DNA from: a virus
Strand: one strand, 5' to 3'
Length of the DNA stretch: 28,894 bases
Virus record (IMG/VR): IMGVR_UViG_3300006920_007197
Coordinates: 1-28,894 of that record
Position 1 is the stretch's first letter; each line of letters opens with the position of its first letter. Of the stretch, positions 10,101 to 16,623 are shown in pieces. A model generated the notes under the pieces. It was not told the origin of the DNA. It saw only the letters and a list, made by a program, of their open reading frames with translations, and did not search any database. The position numbers were made by a program, and so were the translations under genes.

Positions 10101-11034
10101 GTTTACCGGATTCAAAGCTGCCCATCACGGCATTCATTTGCACGCCAAGACGTTCAAATTGATCGCCCGTGGCAAAGACATCCTTCACCGCTTGGGCCAC
10201 GCGGTCAAAGCCCAAGTAAGCCCCTGCTAAGGCTGTCACTTGGCCGATCACGCCACGCAGGGAACTGGCATGATCACGGGCGCTGGCATTGCCCTTATCT
10301 AACTGATTAGCAAATTTATCGACATTGCGGCCAGTGCCGTCAAATTCAGCACTTAACTTGCGTTGCGCTGTGGTCAGGTTGTTGTAATCAATGCCCGATT
10401 TCGACAGGGCATTTTGCAGCTTAGTGTGGCTGGATGATTGCTGCGCTAACTCGCGCTGCATTTGCTCCAGCTCTTTTTCAGCCACATCAATAGAGCGTGC
10501 CAGTTGCATAAAAGGCGCATCCGTTTGGCTGGCACGTTGCTTTAAGTCCTGCAGTGCTAAGGCGGCAGCAGTGACAGCAAGCTCTTGTTGTTCAAGCTCA
10601 TTGCGTGAACGCTTAAAGGTGTTGATCAGGTCTTGCTGGTTAGCCAACTCATCGAGCTTATTGGCTAAAGTATTGGCTTTTTGGCTGGTCGATTGGCTGC
10701 TATCGCCTACGTCATCAAGCCCAGTTGCTAAGGGCTTGAGGTCATTAGTGAGCAGCTCTGTTTGGTTGCTGGTATTACGGCCGCTTTGGGCCACTTGGTC
10801 TAACTGGTCGCTTAACGGATCAAGGCTATTTTTGAGTTCATCAACTTGGTTAGCACTTGCTTGGCTGGCATCACTCACACCATCGAGTTCATCAGCGAGC
10901 GCCTGTGTCTTAGGATTCGCCGCATCCGACTCAGTGCCGATGCGCTTAAGCTCATCGACTAAAGCCGCAATGTGTTGCTTGCCCGTGGCCTCTGCCACGA
11001 TCCGCAGGGCGAGTTCTAAGGTTTTATCAGCCAT
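7108..11034 (-). CDS. Tail tape measure protein
   Basis: A 1308-aa protein that sets tail length and is carried inside the tube. The N-terminal about 260 residues are long coiled-coil with Gln/Leu heptads. The characteristic tape-measure N-terminal domain follows at about residues 270-480, including G-G-G-F-Q-E-V-E-G-I-T-L-A-L-G-Q and the I-E-R-G-V-P-V-W-D-M-L helix. A hydrophobic stretch at about residues 520-610 probably inserts in the membrane at injection. The C-terminal half returns to charged coiled-coil. At about 1.5 angstrom per residue this predicts a tail near 190-200 nm. No chaperone or frameshift pair precedes it. Confidence 0.93.
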   Translation of the reverse strand: MADKTLELALRIVAEATGKQHIAALVDELKRIGTESDAANPKTQALADELDGVSDASQASANQVDELKNSLDPLSDQLDQVAQSGRNTSNQTELLTNDLKPLATGLDDVGDSSQSTSQKANTLANKLDELANQQDLINTFKRSRNELEQQELAVTAAALALQDLKQRASQTDAPFMQLARSIDVAEKELEQMQRELAQQSSSHTKLQNALSKSGIDYNNLTTAQRKLSAEFDGTGRNVDKFANQLDKGNASARDHASSLRGVIGQVTALAGAYLGFDRVAQAVKDVFATGDQFERLGVQMNAVMGSFESGKQATAWVKQFAIDVPLQLNEVNQAFVKAKAFGLDPMNGTMKAIVDQAFKLGGGFQEVEGITLALGQAWAKQKLQGEEILQLIERGVPVWDMLAKVTGKNTTELQKLSEQGKLGRDVIQGLIDEMGRAANGSAAAQMALLSGQVSNLKDNLSSFYDLVAQSGALDWLKGQISELNLEFAAMAADGRLKEWAQQVSDTIVSIGSAVQDGAAMLYHYRDEIGFVAKAFLALKVGSYFSDVITGANAAIGVMRLYTGAIMGTTAASEGAALAAGKLKTALAAAAKAGLYLALISELIEVARVYQELLIAEEALAKSKRAAAASAKQLEYSLKDLSEQTGVAFTTMAEFNKAVDEGKLIYDDATGKWKNAAKAMEEVKQAVVEVVEPIKLTVEEALRLTFTLSEQTKTLDGVKGGMGGFIRQIDAALVPLKAAGEQYEGHVKLLTILRAKFEEQQTYLDATAKGTEALEQAYKDLGLTSSHALEQVNTKAEAAFNLIKNNREPIEQQKDAFLAWAKAALTAAEATGAAVPETLKAQAATLGLTKELSELTAKQYGYTDSVKELSPEQVKLSRAVADTEARLKQCRDVMNSSTVSSKAKAKAQQDLISLQGKLSDQTKQLSEVQALEAANYEQIKSKYAAVSDEMLRLEQAYKDGGITAEEYLRQKERLVEVLRILQRLMGGLEDGEQETDEQVKKTTKTLIEQRQELEQLEETTGRATEYVNLFAGAYAHLNKQFNFNEDSTEKLNARVDQLTNSIMNNMRVNTGFWGVLAQLSNQAFIREKQIINETLLTRKWTEELESSSISLDRVNQISREAKWNIRELGDEELKPLQAAIDATRDRILGLRDDINATLGSLKDEMDQLNNNQAAIEKRRYEQQQVELKAQLDAARTAQDKESIASAAEALQLSQQIYATKLKQIEAESAERNAQAIERASSSANTATNSTRSSASQTTSPSVSNQSTGGSVQIYRLELAMPSGNVVKADLMDEFKQLFLRELEQIKATS

Positions 11035-11103
11035 GGCTATCTCGTTAATACTCTCGTTAGTATCTAAATAATCGGTGTTTAAACGGCGGTTAAATGGGGA
11101 TTA

Positions 11104-11136
11104 AAGGGCATGGCAATTGAGTACGGCCATGCCCTT
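11104..11136 (-). terminator. Perfect 11-bp hairpin between tail tube and tape-measure genes
   Basis: AAGGGCATGGC at 11104-11114 pairs perfectly with 11126-11136 around an 11-nt loop. On the minus strand the 3' flank is only TTTAAT, so it is a weak intrinsic terminator at best. A partial terminator or mRNA-stabilising stem would fit the need for many tube subunits and few tape-measure copies. Function is inferred. Confidence 0.5.
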
Positions 11137-11153
11137 GGGTTAAGCAAAACCAC

Positions 11154-11900
11154 TTACGCATCCAGCTCTAAGTACTCGAACGGATGATCCTTACCCGCGA
11201 CTAACTGGGCTTTACCCGCAAGGGTGGCGCTCACAAACTCACTGGCGGCAAAATCGATCGCAGCCGTAGGCGATAAGCTGGCGTCGAAAACATCGAGCTT
11301 AATCGGCTTGCCTGTTTCTAAGTTGGTACCTTCACCGAAGATCCGCGCACGGGTTTGGGCGTTAATGCCACCGCGAATAAGGGTGCCGCTAATGGCGTTA
11401 TGTTGGCCTGTCACCGTCACCGCACCACCCGCTTCAATTGCGCCGCCTTTTACGGCGCGCACTAGCCCTAGGGCATAGTTCACCTCATAGTCAGTGCCCA
11501 GCACTAAGGTGGCAGCGTCTTTCTTCACCACAAAACCGAGGGCGGCAAAGTTACTTTCAGGTAGCTGTATCCAACGCTGATTATCAGGCAAGGTCACGGC
11601 CTCATCGGTTAAGTTGCCGCTGCCCGTGTTCAGCACTTGGGTATCACCCAACAGTGCCATGGCAATCAGTTCGGCAGGTTGATCGTCGAAGGACCATTCC
11701 ACCTCAACAGGTTTTGCAATTTTCACCACGCTTAAAGCTTGGCCATAGCTGTCTTTCTTTTTACTGCCACGTACCTTTTCGTCGGCGTCGGTTTTAATGG
11801 CGAGCTTAGTGGTGTTGATGGGACCAATGATCCCCGTTGATTGCCCTTGGGCATTTAAGCGGTCAACAAAGAAGTTACCTGCGACTAATAATCCACTCAT
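11154..11900 (-). CDS. Major tail tube protein
   Basis: A 248-aa protein forming the tail tube. The N-terminus (L-V-A-G-N-F-F-V-D-R-L) and beta-strand-rich body, with insertions such as K-V-R-G-S-K-K-K-D-S-Y-G, match the tube proteins of B3-like Mu relatives. The ATG has GAGG about eight bases upstream. It follows the gp37-like gene and precedes the tape measure; no sheath gene lies next to it, so the tail should be non-contractile. A hairpin at 11104-11136 directly follows the gene. Confidence 0.82.
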   Translation of the reverse strand: MSGLLVAGNFFVDRLNAQGQSTGIIGPINTTKLAIKTDADEKVRGSKKKDSYGQALSVVKIAKPVEVEWSFDDQPAELIAMALLGDTQVLNTGSGNLTDEAVTLPDNQRWIQLPESNFAALGFVVKKDAATLVLGTDYEVNYALGLVRAVKGGAIEAGGAVTVTGQHNAISGTLIRGGINAQTRARIFGEGTNLETGKPIKLDVFDASLSPTAAIDFAASEFVSATLAGKAQLVAGKDHPFEYLELDA

Positions 11901-11920
11901 GGTGAGTTCCTCTTAGGTTG

Positions 11921-12361
11921 TTAAGGTTTGAATCTCAAAATCACACTTAACGCCACGGGGTAATAACCGTGGCTTTTAGTGAAACGGGGTTTAACGGGAC
12001 TGTTAACGCGCACAAAGGGGCCAAGCATCTGACCATCCACCGCAATGGACTTACCCACAATCGCGTTTAACAGGCTGACTAATAGCTCACCTGCTTGGCC
12101 TTCGTGAATAGATAAACGGCAAGCCAATACCACAAGCCAAGTCTGCTTAATTTGGCTGGTGTTGCCGCCTTGTGCGGTATCCGCCAGCGTATCGCCCATA
12201 TACAGCACATGGGTGGCGGGGGTGATTTGGCTGCGCTCATCCACTTCACTTAGCTCATTAGCTTGATAGACCTTTTTCAGCTTCTGGCTCGTCACTAATG
12301 GCTCAAGCAGTTGAGTCAACGCATCACCTGCAGCAAGGTAGTTATCTTTAATCTCAAACAT
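11921..12361 (-). CDS. Mu gp37-like tail terminator/completion protein
   Basis: A 146-aa protein, alpha/beta, expected to cap the head-proximal end of the tail. Its ATG overlaps the TGA of the gp36-like gene (ATGA), so the two are coupled. It occupies the gp37 position in the Mu order gp35-gp36-gp37-tube. The region H-V-L-Y-M-G-D followed by Q-T-W-L-V-V-L-A-C-R-L fits the beta-strand core of tail terminator proteins. The family assignment leans partly on position. Confidence 0.75.
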   Translation of the reverse strand: MFEIKDNYLAAGDALTQLLEPLVTSQKLKKVYQANELSEVDERSQITPATHVLYMGDTLADTAQGGNTSQIKQTWLVVLACRLSIHEGQAGELLVSLLNAIVGKSIAVDGQMLGPFVRVNSPVKPRFTKSHGYYPVALSVILRFKP

Positions 12362-12816
12362 CAGATAAACCCCTTAGACGATGCACGGCCAAACACGCTG
12401 CCTGCACTTTCGATACTAACCACTAACTCACTTTGGTTAGCGACTTCACCCGTATCAGCTAGCCCCAAACTGATATCGCCTTTGCTCACTGCGGTTAAAA
12501 ATTTCACCACAGCTGTATAGCGTTTCTCGACTTGTTCAGGGGCTTTATCGCCATACAAGAAGTAACGGGCGATATCGCAGCAGTTACGCTCCAATACGGC
12601 GGGAACCGTGGTTAACGGCAAGGTGTAACGGCCCACGATATAGCCATCAATCTCGGCCGACGCATCACTCAGCGCCTGCTCAAGCAAGGCGAAATTGATT
12701 TCCCCTGGCACACTGTCTTCCCGCTCGGTAAGCAGCATTAAGTCCTGCGTGCCAAAGCGACTCAGCATGTTGTCAGGGGTGGCGTACATGGCTCTTGTGA
12801 TGGCTAAGTCGGCCAT
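12361..12816 (-). CDS. Mu gp36-like protein (DUF1320), head-tail connector region
   Basis: A 151-aa, mainly helical protein. The N-terminal M-Y-A-T-P-D-N-M-L-S-R-F-G pattern and the later A-S-A-E-I-D-G-Y-I-V-G-R-Y-T-L-P-L are hallmarks of DUF1320/Mu gp36. Such proteins sit in the head-to-tail adaptor position. An AGGTGAG lies five bases before the ATG at 12816; a second in-frame ATG nine codons in would match the usual family start and cannot be excluded. It overlaps the gp37-like gene downstream. Confidence 0.88.
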   Translation of the reverse strand: MADLAITRAMYATPDNMLSRFGTQDLMLLTEREDSVPGEINFALLEQALSDASAEIDGYIVGRYTLPLTTVPAVLERNCCDIARYFLYGDKAPEQVEKRYTAVVKFLTAVSKGDISLGLADTGEVANQSELVVSIESAGSVFGRASSKGFI

Positions 12817-12818
12817 GG

Positions 12819-13301
12819 CTACTCACCTGCTGCGTTGGTGTCAGTGCTTGTTGAATCAGCACTTGGATTAGCCGTTTCGTTTTCACCTGGCACAGTGACT
12901 TTTACTGCCTGAATCGCACTGACTAAGTCACTTTTATTCATCGAGTTAACACCCGTGATCGCCAAGTCTTTTGCCAGTTCTTTCAGCTCTTTTGCTGTCA
13001 GTTCACCCAAGGCTTTCTCTTCACCATTGGGCTCTTTCACACCAGTGAGCGTGCCTGTGGTATTGGAGCCTAAGGTCTTATCACCGTCTGGAATGTCCAC
13101 ACTCCCCGACGCTGGTGCCATATCACGCACGGATACCTTAAGGCGCTGGTCAGCTTCAAACGCTGCGACTTGCTCATCCGACAACTCGGCCAGCGGTATA
13201 AGGTTTTCGCCTTTGGTAAGCGCCATGCCCGCACGGCGATAGCCAGTGTGCGCAAGACAGATAACCAACAGGACTTGAATTGTCGAAATAGATTTAGCCA
13301 T
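12819..13301 (-). CDS. Mu gp35-like protein with HeH/LEM-type DNA-binding segment
   Basis: A 160-aa protein between the capsid and gp36 genes, the Mu gp35 slot. The N-terminus (Q-V-L-L-V-I, then H-T-G-Y-R-R-A-G) resembles the HI1506-related domain. The middle and C-terminal part has the helix pattern E-L-T-A-K-E-L-K-E-L-A-K-D-L-A-I at about residues 99-114, then N-K-S-D-L-V-S-A-I, which is a HeH/SAP-like fold. The tail is low-complexity Ser/Thr/Asp. It probably associates with the capsid or DNA. The role is inferred from family position. Confidence 0.82.
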   Translation of the reverse strand: MAKSISTIQVLLVICLAHTGYRRAGMALTKGENLIPLAELSDEQVAAFEADQRLKVSVRDMAPASGSVDIPDGDKTLGSNTTGTLTGVKEPNGEEKALGELTAKELKELAKDLAITGVNSMNKSDLVSAIQAVKVTVPGENETANPSADSTSTDTNAAGE

Positions 13302-13330
13302 TTCATTGTTACCTCACTCGATGTTGGGGT

Positions 13331-13352
13331 GCAGGCGCATCCTTGTGCCTGC
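13331..13352 (-). terminator. Hairpin downstream of the major capsid gene
   Basis: GCAGGCGCA at 13331-13339 pairs with TGTGCCTGC at 13344-13352 around a TCCT loop (9 bp, one G-T pair). There is no T-run on the minus strand after it. It may stabilise the abundant capsid mRNA or attenuate downstream transcription rather than terminate. Confidence 0.45.
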
Positions 13353-13383
13353 GATTCGCTACTCAAACTTAAGGGGTGAACAC

Positions 13384-14304
13384 CTAAAGCTGTGGCACCA
13401 CAAGGATCTCGAACTTGCCTTTCAGTTCGTTATCCACGGTCACGCCGCCTTCATCAATGCGCTCACGGGTCATTAACTTGAGTGCGACGTCTTCAAGAGA
13501 AGCTGGGATCACCAACAAATTGGGGCGAATCTTGAGCTTCTTACCGCCATCGCTGGTAAAAGCTTGCATGGCTTTGTAAGCGCTCCATAGGTTGGTGGCA
13601 TTGAGAGTACGCTTGTTGGCGAAGGCCATTTGCCAGAAGCCAAAGCCCGCTTCACAGCGCATATCGGTACCGAACTGGAACTCGTTATTGGTCCAAACTG
13701 CAGGGTCAGTTGGATTAAACAGGGTGTTTAAATCCAGCTTGCGACGCTCTTGGAAGATGAGTGGCTTTAATGGGCGCGTGGTATCGAGCAAAAACCAAGA
13801 TTCCCCCGTATAAGCGCCATCAACCACCATGTTGGCCACCGATACGTCAGCACCCGTACCATCGTGCTTCTCGTTAACGGGATGGTCAGTGTCAAAAAAG
13901 TTCTGCCCGTCATAACACAAAGTGCCAAAGCCTTCGGCTAATAGCTCGAACACCAAGTCGTCGGGAAACTCTTCACCTTCCTGTGCCAATGCTTGCACCA
14001 TAGGTTTGTAAATCCCTAAAGTGTCATCTTCCACATCATCACGACTGATACCTATGGTGGTTTCAAAGGTACGGTTAGTGATTGAATAACCATGCTCTTT
14101 GATGGAGTTGATCACCCGCGCACCAATCCATTCGCGCATGGTCGGCATTGAACCTAACCAGCCGTAGGTATTGGACTTAGTATTGCTTGGCACGACTGAG
14201 GCAATTTTTAAATACAGTGGCTCAGTCTTAGCTAAAGCATTTTGAAACTCGCTACGCACCATAGTGCGCAGGGCTTGTAATACTGGGGCGTTAATAGCAG
14301 CCAT
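13384..14304 (-). CDS. Major capsid protein, Mu gpT-like
   Basis: A 306-aa HK97-fold capsid subunit. The sequence follows the Mu gpT family closely: M-V-R-S-E-F-Q-N-A-L near the N-terminus, then Y-G-W-L-G-S-M-P-T-M-R-E-W and the R-T-F-E-T-T-I-G-I-S-R-D-D-V-E-D-D region (about residues 47-95), and F-F-D-T-D-H-P-V near residue 141. The length is normal. The start overlaps the protease/scaffold stop by one base (TAATG). It is preceded by scaffold and followed by a stable hairpin. Confidence 0.95.
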   Translation of the reverse strand: MAAINAPVLQALRTMVRSEFQNALAKTEPLYLKIASVVPSNTKSNTYGWLGSMPTMREWIGARVINSIKEHGYSITNRTFETTIGISRDDVEDDTLGIYKPMVQALAQEGEEFPDDLVFELLAEGFGTLCYDGQNFFDTDHPVNEKHDGTGADVSVANMVVDGAYTGESWFLLDTTRPLKPLIFQERRKLDLNTLFNPTDPAVWTNNEFQFGTDMRCEAGFGFWQMAFANKRTLNATNLWSAYKAMQAFTSDGGKKLKIRPNLLVIPASLEDVALKLMTRERIDEGGVTVDNELKGKFEILVVPQL

Positions 14305-14870
14305 TATTTGTGCTCCTGATCAGCGGCGATAGCTTTAGCAAAGTCAGCTTGTGACATGCCCCAAGAATCGGCCATTTTGATTTGGTCGGCAGTCAGTGCC
14401 GCGAGTTTGGTTTCCTTGTCCTTGATAGGATCGGGAACTGTGGTGGTTTGCTTGGCCGTTAATGCGGCAATAGCCACACGCTCACCCAAGTTGGCTGTAA
14501 GCGCCGCCATGGATTGCTGGCCTAACTTGGTTAGGTAATCACGTTCACACTCAAAGGCTTTGCCTTCGTCTATCGCCGCCTTCACGGTTTGCTCAACGGT
14601 AAGCACGCCGTTTTCAGCAGTTAGCGCCACCAGCTGCGCGCGCAGTGCAGCGACCGTGGCCGCTGGAACGTATTGGCTTAGATCAACCGAGGGCGATGTA
14701 GCACTCAGCGCGGTAAGCTGTTGCTTTAAGCCATCAACGCTATTTGCTGCTGTGGTTAGCGTATTAAGTGCAGATAGCGCCGCGACCTCTTGCTCAGCGG
14801 TTAAAGCTGTCACGTCATCTGGAATTTCAACGCCCAAGGCGGCTAAAATTTTTCTCAGTAATGGGTTCAC
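14304..14870 (-). CDS. Nested capsid scaffold (Mu gpZ-like), internal start in the protease gene
   Basis: Codon 203 of the protease gene is GTG at 14868-14870, preceded by a clear GGAGG at 14879-14883 with an eight-base spacer. Initiation here gives a 188-aa product lacking the protease domain. This mirrors Mu gene Z, which makes scaffold from the 3' half of gene I. The product begins V-N-P-L-L-R-K-I-L and is Ala/Thr/Leu-rich and helical, as expected of a scaffold. A second out-of-frame ATG overlaps the same site but leads straight to a stop. Use of this start is inferred from the ribosome site and the Mu precedent. Confidence 0.7.
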   Translation of the reverse strand: MNPLLRKILAALGVEIPDDVTALTAEQEVAALSALNTLTTAANSVDGLKQQLTALSATSPSVDLSQYVPAATVAALRAQLVALTAENGVLTVEQTVKAAIDEGKAFECERDYLTKLGQQSMAALTANLGERVAIAALTAKQTTTVPDPIKDKETKLAALTADQIKMADSWGMSQADFAKAIAADQEHK

Positions 14871-15476
14871 ATGGAGTTCCTCCGTGTCGGTAGATTGGAT
14901 AGGTTCGTATGGATTGAGGCTTGTATTAAGAGCAGCCAGTGCAGCCAACGATGCGAGTGGCAACATGCCATCGACACCAGGGCGGTTAGTTAACGCGGCT
15001 GAGTGGATAAATTGCGGGCGGCCAGTGCTGGTGTCGTAACCGAACACTAGGCTGAAGTACTTGTATTCTTTGGCAGTGAGATAAGCGATGGCGTTATCGG
15101 TAAAGCGCGGCTTAATAAACAAGCCCTGCCCCTGTCGATATTGCACGTCATCGATGTTGAACCAACCCGCAGCGGGTGCAGGCTGGCCATTCTTCTCTTT
15201 GTTGAGGGTTTGGTGTTCGTAGTCAATAACCAGATCACCGGCTTTATGGGGGGTGTTTGCTCGCAGGGCCGCGAACGCAACGCTATCCATCAACCACTTG
15301 CCACCAGCTACATCATCAGGGCGACCATCGACGGCAGCAAAGTGGCCATCAGGCAGCGCCTGAATGTAGCCATCTTCACCGAACAGAACGCCCGTGGTGT
15401 TTGGGTTAATCGCTATGGTACTACTAAGCGCAGCAACACCAATGGCAATAGAGGTTTGGTTTTTGGACTTAGACAC
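14304..15476 (-). CDS. Prohead protease with scaffold domain, Mu gpI-like
   Basis: A 390-aa protein. The N-terminal about 190 residues are the Mu I protease domain: L-P-D-G-H-F, V-D-G-R-P, I-D-Y-E-H-Q-T-L (about 83-90), P-A-A-G-W and Y-K-Y-F-S-L-V-F-G-Y-D (about 136-146), then A-A-L-T-N-R-P-G. The C-terminal half is the helical scaffold. It starts with GTG, with GAGAG seven bases upstream, and has no in-frame ATG nearby. It should cleave scaffold and capsid precursors during head maturation. The accessory island lies immediately upstream, so its original promoter spacing may have changed. Confidence 0.92.
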   Translation of the reverse strand: MSKSKNQTSIAIGVAALSSTIAINPNTTGVLFGEDGYIQALPDGHFAAVDGRPDDVAGGKWLMDSVAFAALRANTPHKAGDLVIDYEHQTLNKEKNGQPAPAAGWFNIDDVQYRQGQGLFIKPRFTDNAIAYLTAKEYKYFSLVFGYDTSTGRPQFIHSAALTNRPGVDGMLPLASLAALAALNTSLNPYEPIQSTDTEELHVNPLLRKILAALGVEIPDDVTALTAEQEVAALSALNTLTTAANSVDGLKQQLTALSATSPSVDLSQYVPAATVAALRAQLVALTAENGVLTVEQTVKAAIDEGKAFECERDYLTKLGQQSMAALTANLGERVAIAALTAKQTTTVPDPIKDKETKLAALTADQIKMADSWGMSQADFAKAIAADQEHK

Positions 15477-15521
15477 AGCGGCACTCTCAATAACATTGGA
15501 GTGCCCATCATGATCGAGTGA

Positions 15522-15530
15522 AGCTAACTA
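15522..15530 (+). repeat. 9-bp direct repeat, left border of accessory island
   Basis: AGCTAACTA here recurs exactly at 19958-19966. The two copies bracket the whole kinase/phosphatase/PutAbiC segment and touch phage backbone on their outer sides. It could be a target duplication or a short-homology junction. Confidence 0.55.
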
Positions 15531-15555
15531 GCGGATTGGAAAGGTTTCGGGATTA
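15530..15555 (+). repeat. 26-bp repeat, copy 1 (between gene I and the kinase operon)
   Basis: An exact 26-bp match with 27978-28003, beginning AGCGGATTGGAAAG and ending TTTCGGGATTA. The last three bases are the TAA stop of the downstream kinase on the minus strand. It contains the dyad GAAA-GG-TTTC and two GGATT half-sites. See the findings for competing explanations. Confidence 0.75.
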
Positions 15556-16623
15556 TTTGATACGTACAACAGGCAAAGCTCGATCAGCTCCACCTCCTGT
15601 ATAACAAGAAAACATTACACGCTCTCCAGCAACCGGCTTATCACCATAAATACAGTTATTATGGTAAAAAACATTTGGCTCGTCCGGGCGTTGAATGAAT
15701 CCAAAAAAACTGTTTCTTGGAGTTTCAAGCGTACCAATATAACGCTTTGCTATTGGGTAGCATAACTCACTACATTTCTGAACTATCTGGTCTGCAGTAG
15801 GCCTATTCTTGGGCTCCAAAACTAAACAACTTGATATTATTTCAATTAATTGGTTAGATAAATAATTAAATTGGGGGTTACGGGTAATAAATGCAGGAAA
15901 GTCATCATATTTTGCAGTGACAATTTTACCTACTGCTTTTAACCCTGAACCAAATGGTCTATGCCCAGAGAGTAATTCATACATCATCGCTCCTAGTGAC
16001 CAAATATCTGTTTCTAACCCAACGTTTCTAGGGGTTTCAATCGCCTCTGGAGACATATATGGCAATGCACCAACTGCTGTAGCAGATGCACTAATACTAT
16101 CTTCTCCACCTTCAACTGCATCCACAATTTCAGAACCAGCCATTTTAGCAATACCAAAATCTGTAATCTTAATTTCTTGCAATTGAAAGTCACCAACTAC
16201 CATAATGTTAGTAGGTTTTAAATCTCTATGAACAACATCAACATGATGTGAAGCTGCAATTCCCTTAGCTAAATGGTGAAAAATTCTTGCTACTAAAAAA
16301 GGGTCTAAATAATATGTCTTATCAAGGATAGATTTTGTCAAATCCTTTCCTACAATTAGCTCTTCAATAAGATAATATTTCCCCCCCTCCTCTATATAGT
16401 CTAATGTCTTAGCAACATTAGGATGGTTGACTTTAGCAGAAACAACTGCGCTACGATGAAATCTCTTTTCCGCAGATGGATTCTTAGGTGTTTTAAGCGC
16501 AACATATCTATTTAACAAAGTATCCTTAGCTTTATAGACATACTGCATTCCTCCTTCACCTACAAATCCTTCTATACAATACCGAGTGCCAATTACATCC
16601 TGTAAATGATGTGGTCCTTTCAT
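15553..16623 (-). CDS. Hanks-type Ser/Thr kinase with C-terminal cold-shock-like domain
   Basis: A 356-aa protein, the last gene of the phosphatase-kinase-kinase operon. The kinase domain (about residues 12-290) has G22-E-G-G-M-Q-Y-V-Y, beta-3 lysine K44, H132-R-D-L-K-P-T-N and D155-F-G. Where PknB-type kinases have the helix-C glutamate (R-F-R-R-E), this one reads R-F-H-R-S, so Ser58 replaces it and activity may need a partner or be reduced. Residues about 296-356 look like a cold-shock OB fold, with F306-F-G-F-I and V318-F-Y-H in the RNP1/RNP2 positions, suggesting nucleic-acid sensing. No membrane segment. Its ATG overlaps the upstream kinase stop by four bases. The DNA is AT-rich compared with the phage genes. 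Confidence 0.88.
   Translation of the reverse strand: MKGPHHLQDVIGTRYCIEGFVGEGGMQYVYKAKDTLLNRYVALKTPKNPSAEKRFHRSAVVSAKVNHPNVAKTLDYIEEGGKYYLIEELIVGKDLTKSILDKTYYLDPFLVARIFHHLAKGIAASHHVDVVHRDLKPTNIMVVGDFQLQEIKITDFGIAKMAGSEIVDAVEGGEDSISASATAVGALPYMSPEAIETPRNVGLETDIWSLGAMMYELLSGHRPFGSGLKAVGKIVTAKYDDFPAFITRNPQFNYLSNQLIEIISSCLVLEPKNRPTADQIVQKCSELCYPIAKRYIGTLETPRNSFFGFIQRPDEPNVFYHNNCIYGDKPVAGERVMFSCYTGGGADRALPVVRIK

Noticed and set aside
10391-11071. Long plus-strand open frame of 226 codons
   Set aside because: It lies fully opposite the tape-measure coding sequence and its Ser/Leu/Ala-rich translation is the usual shadow of coiled-coil codons.
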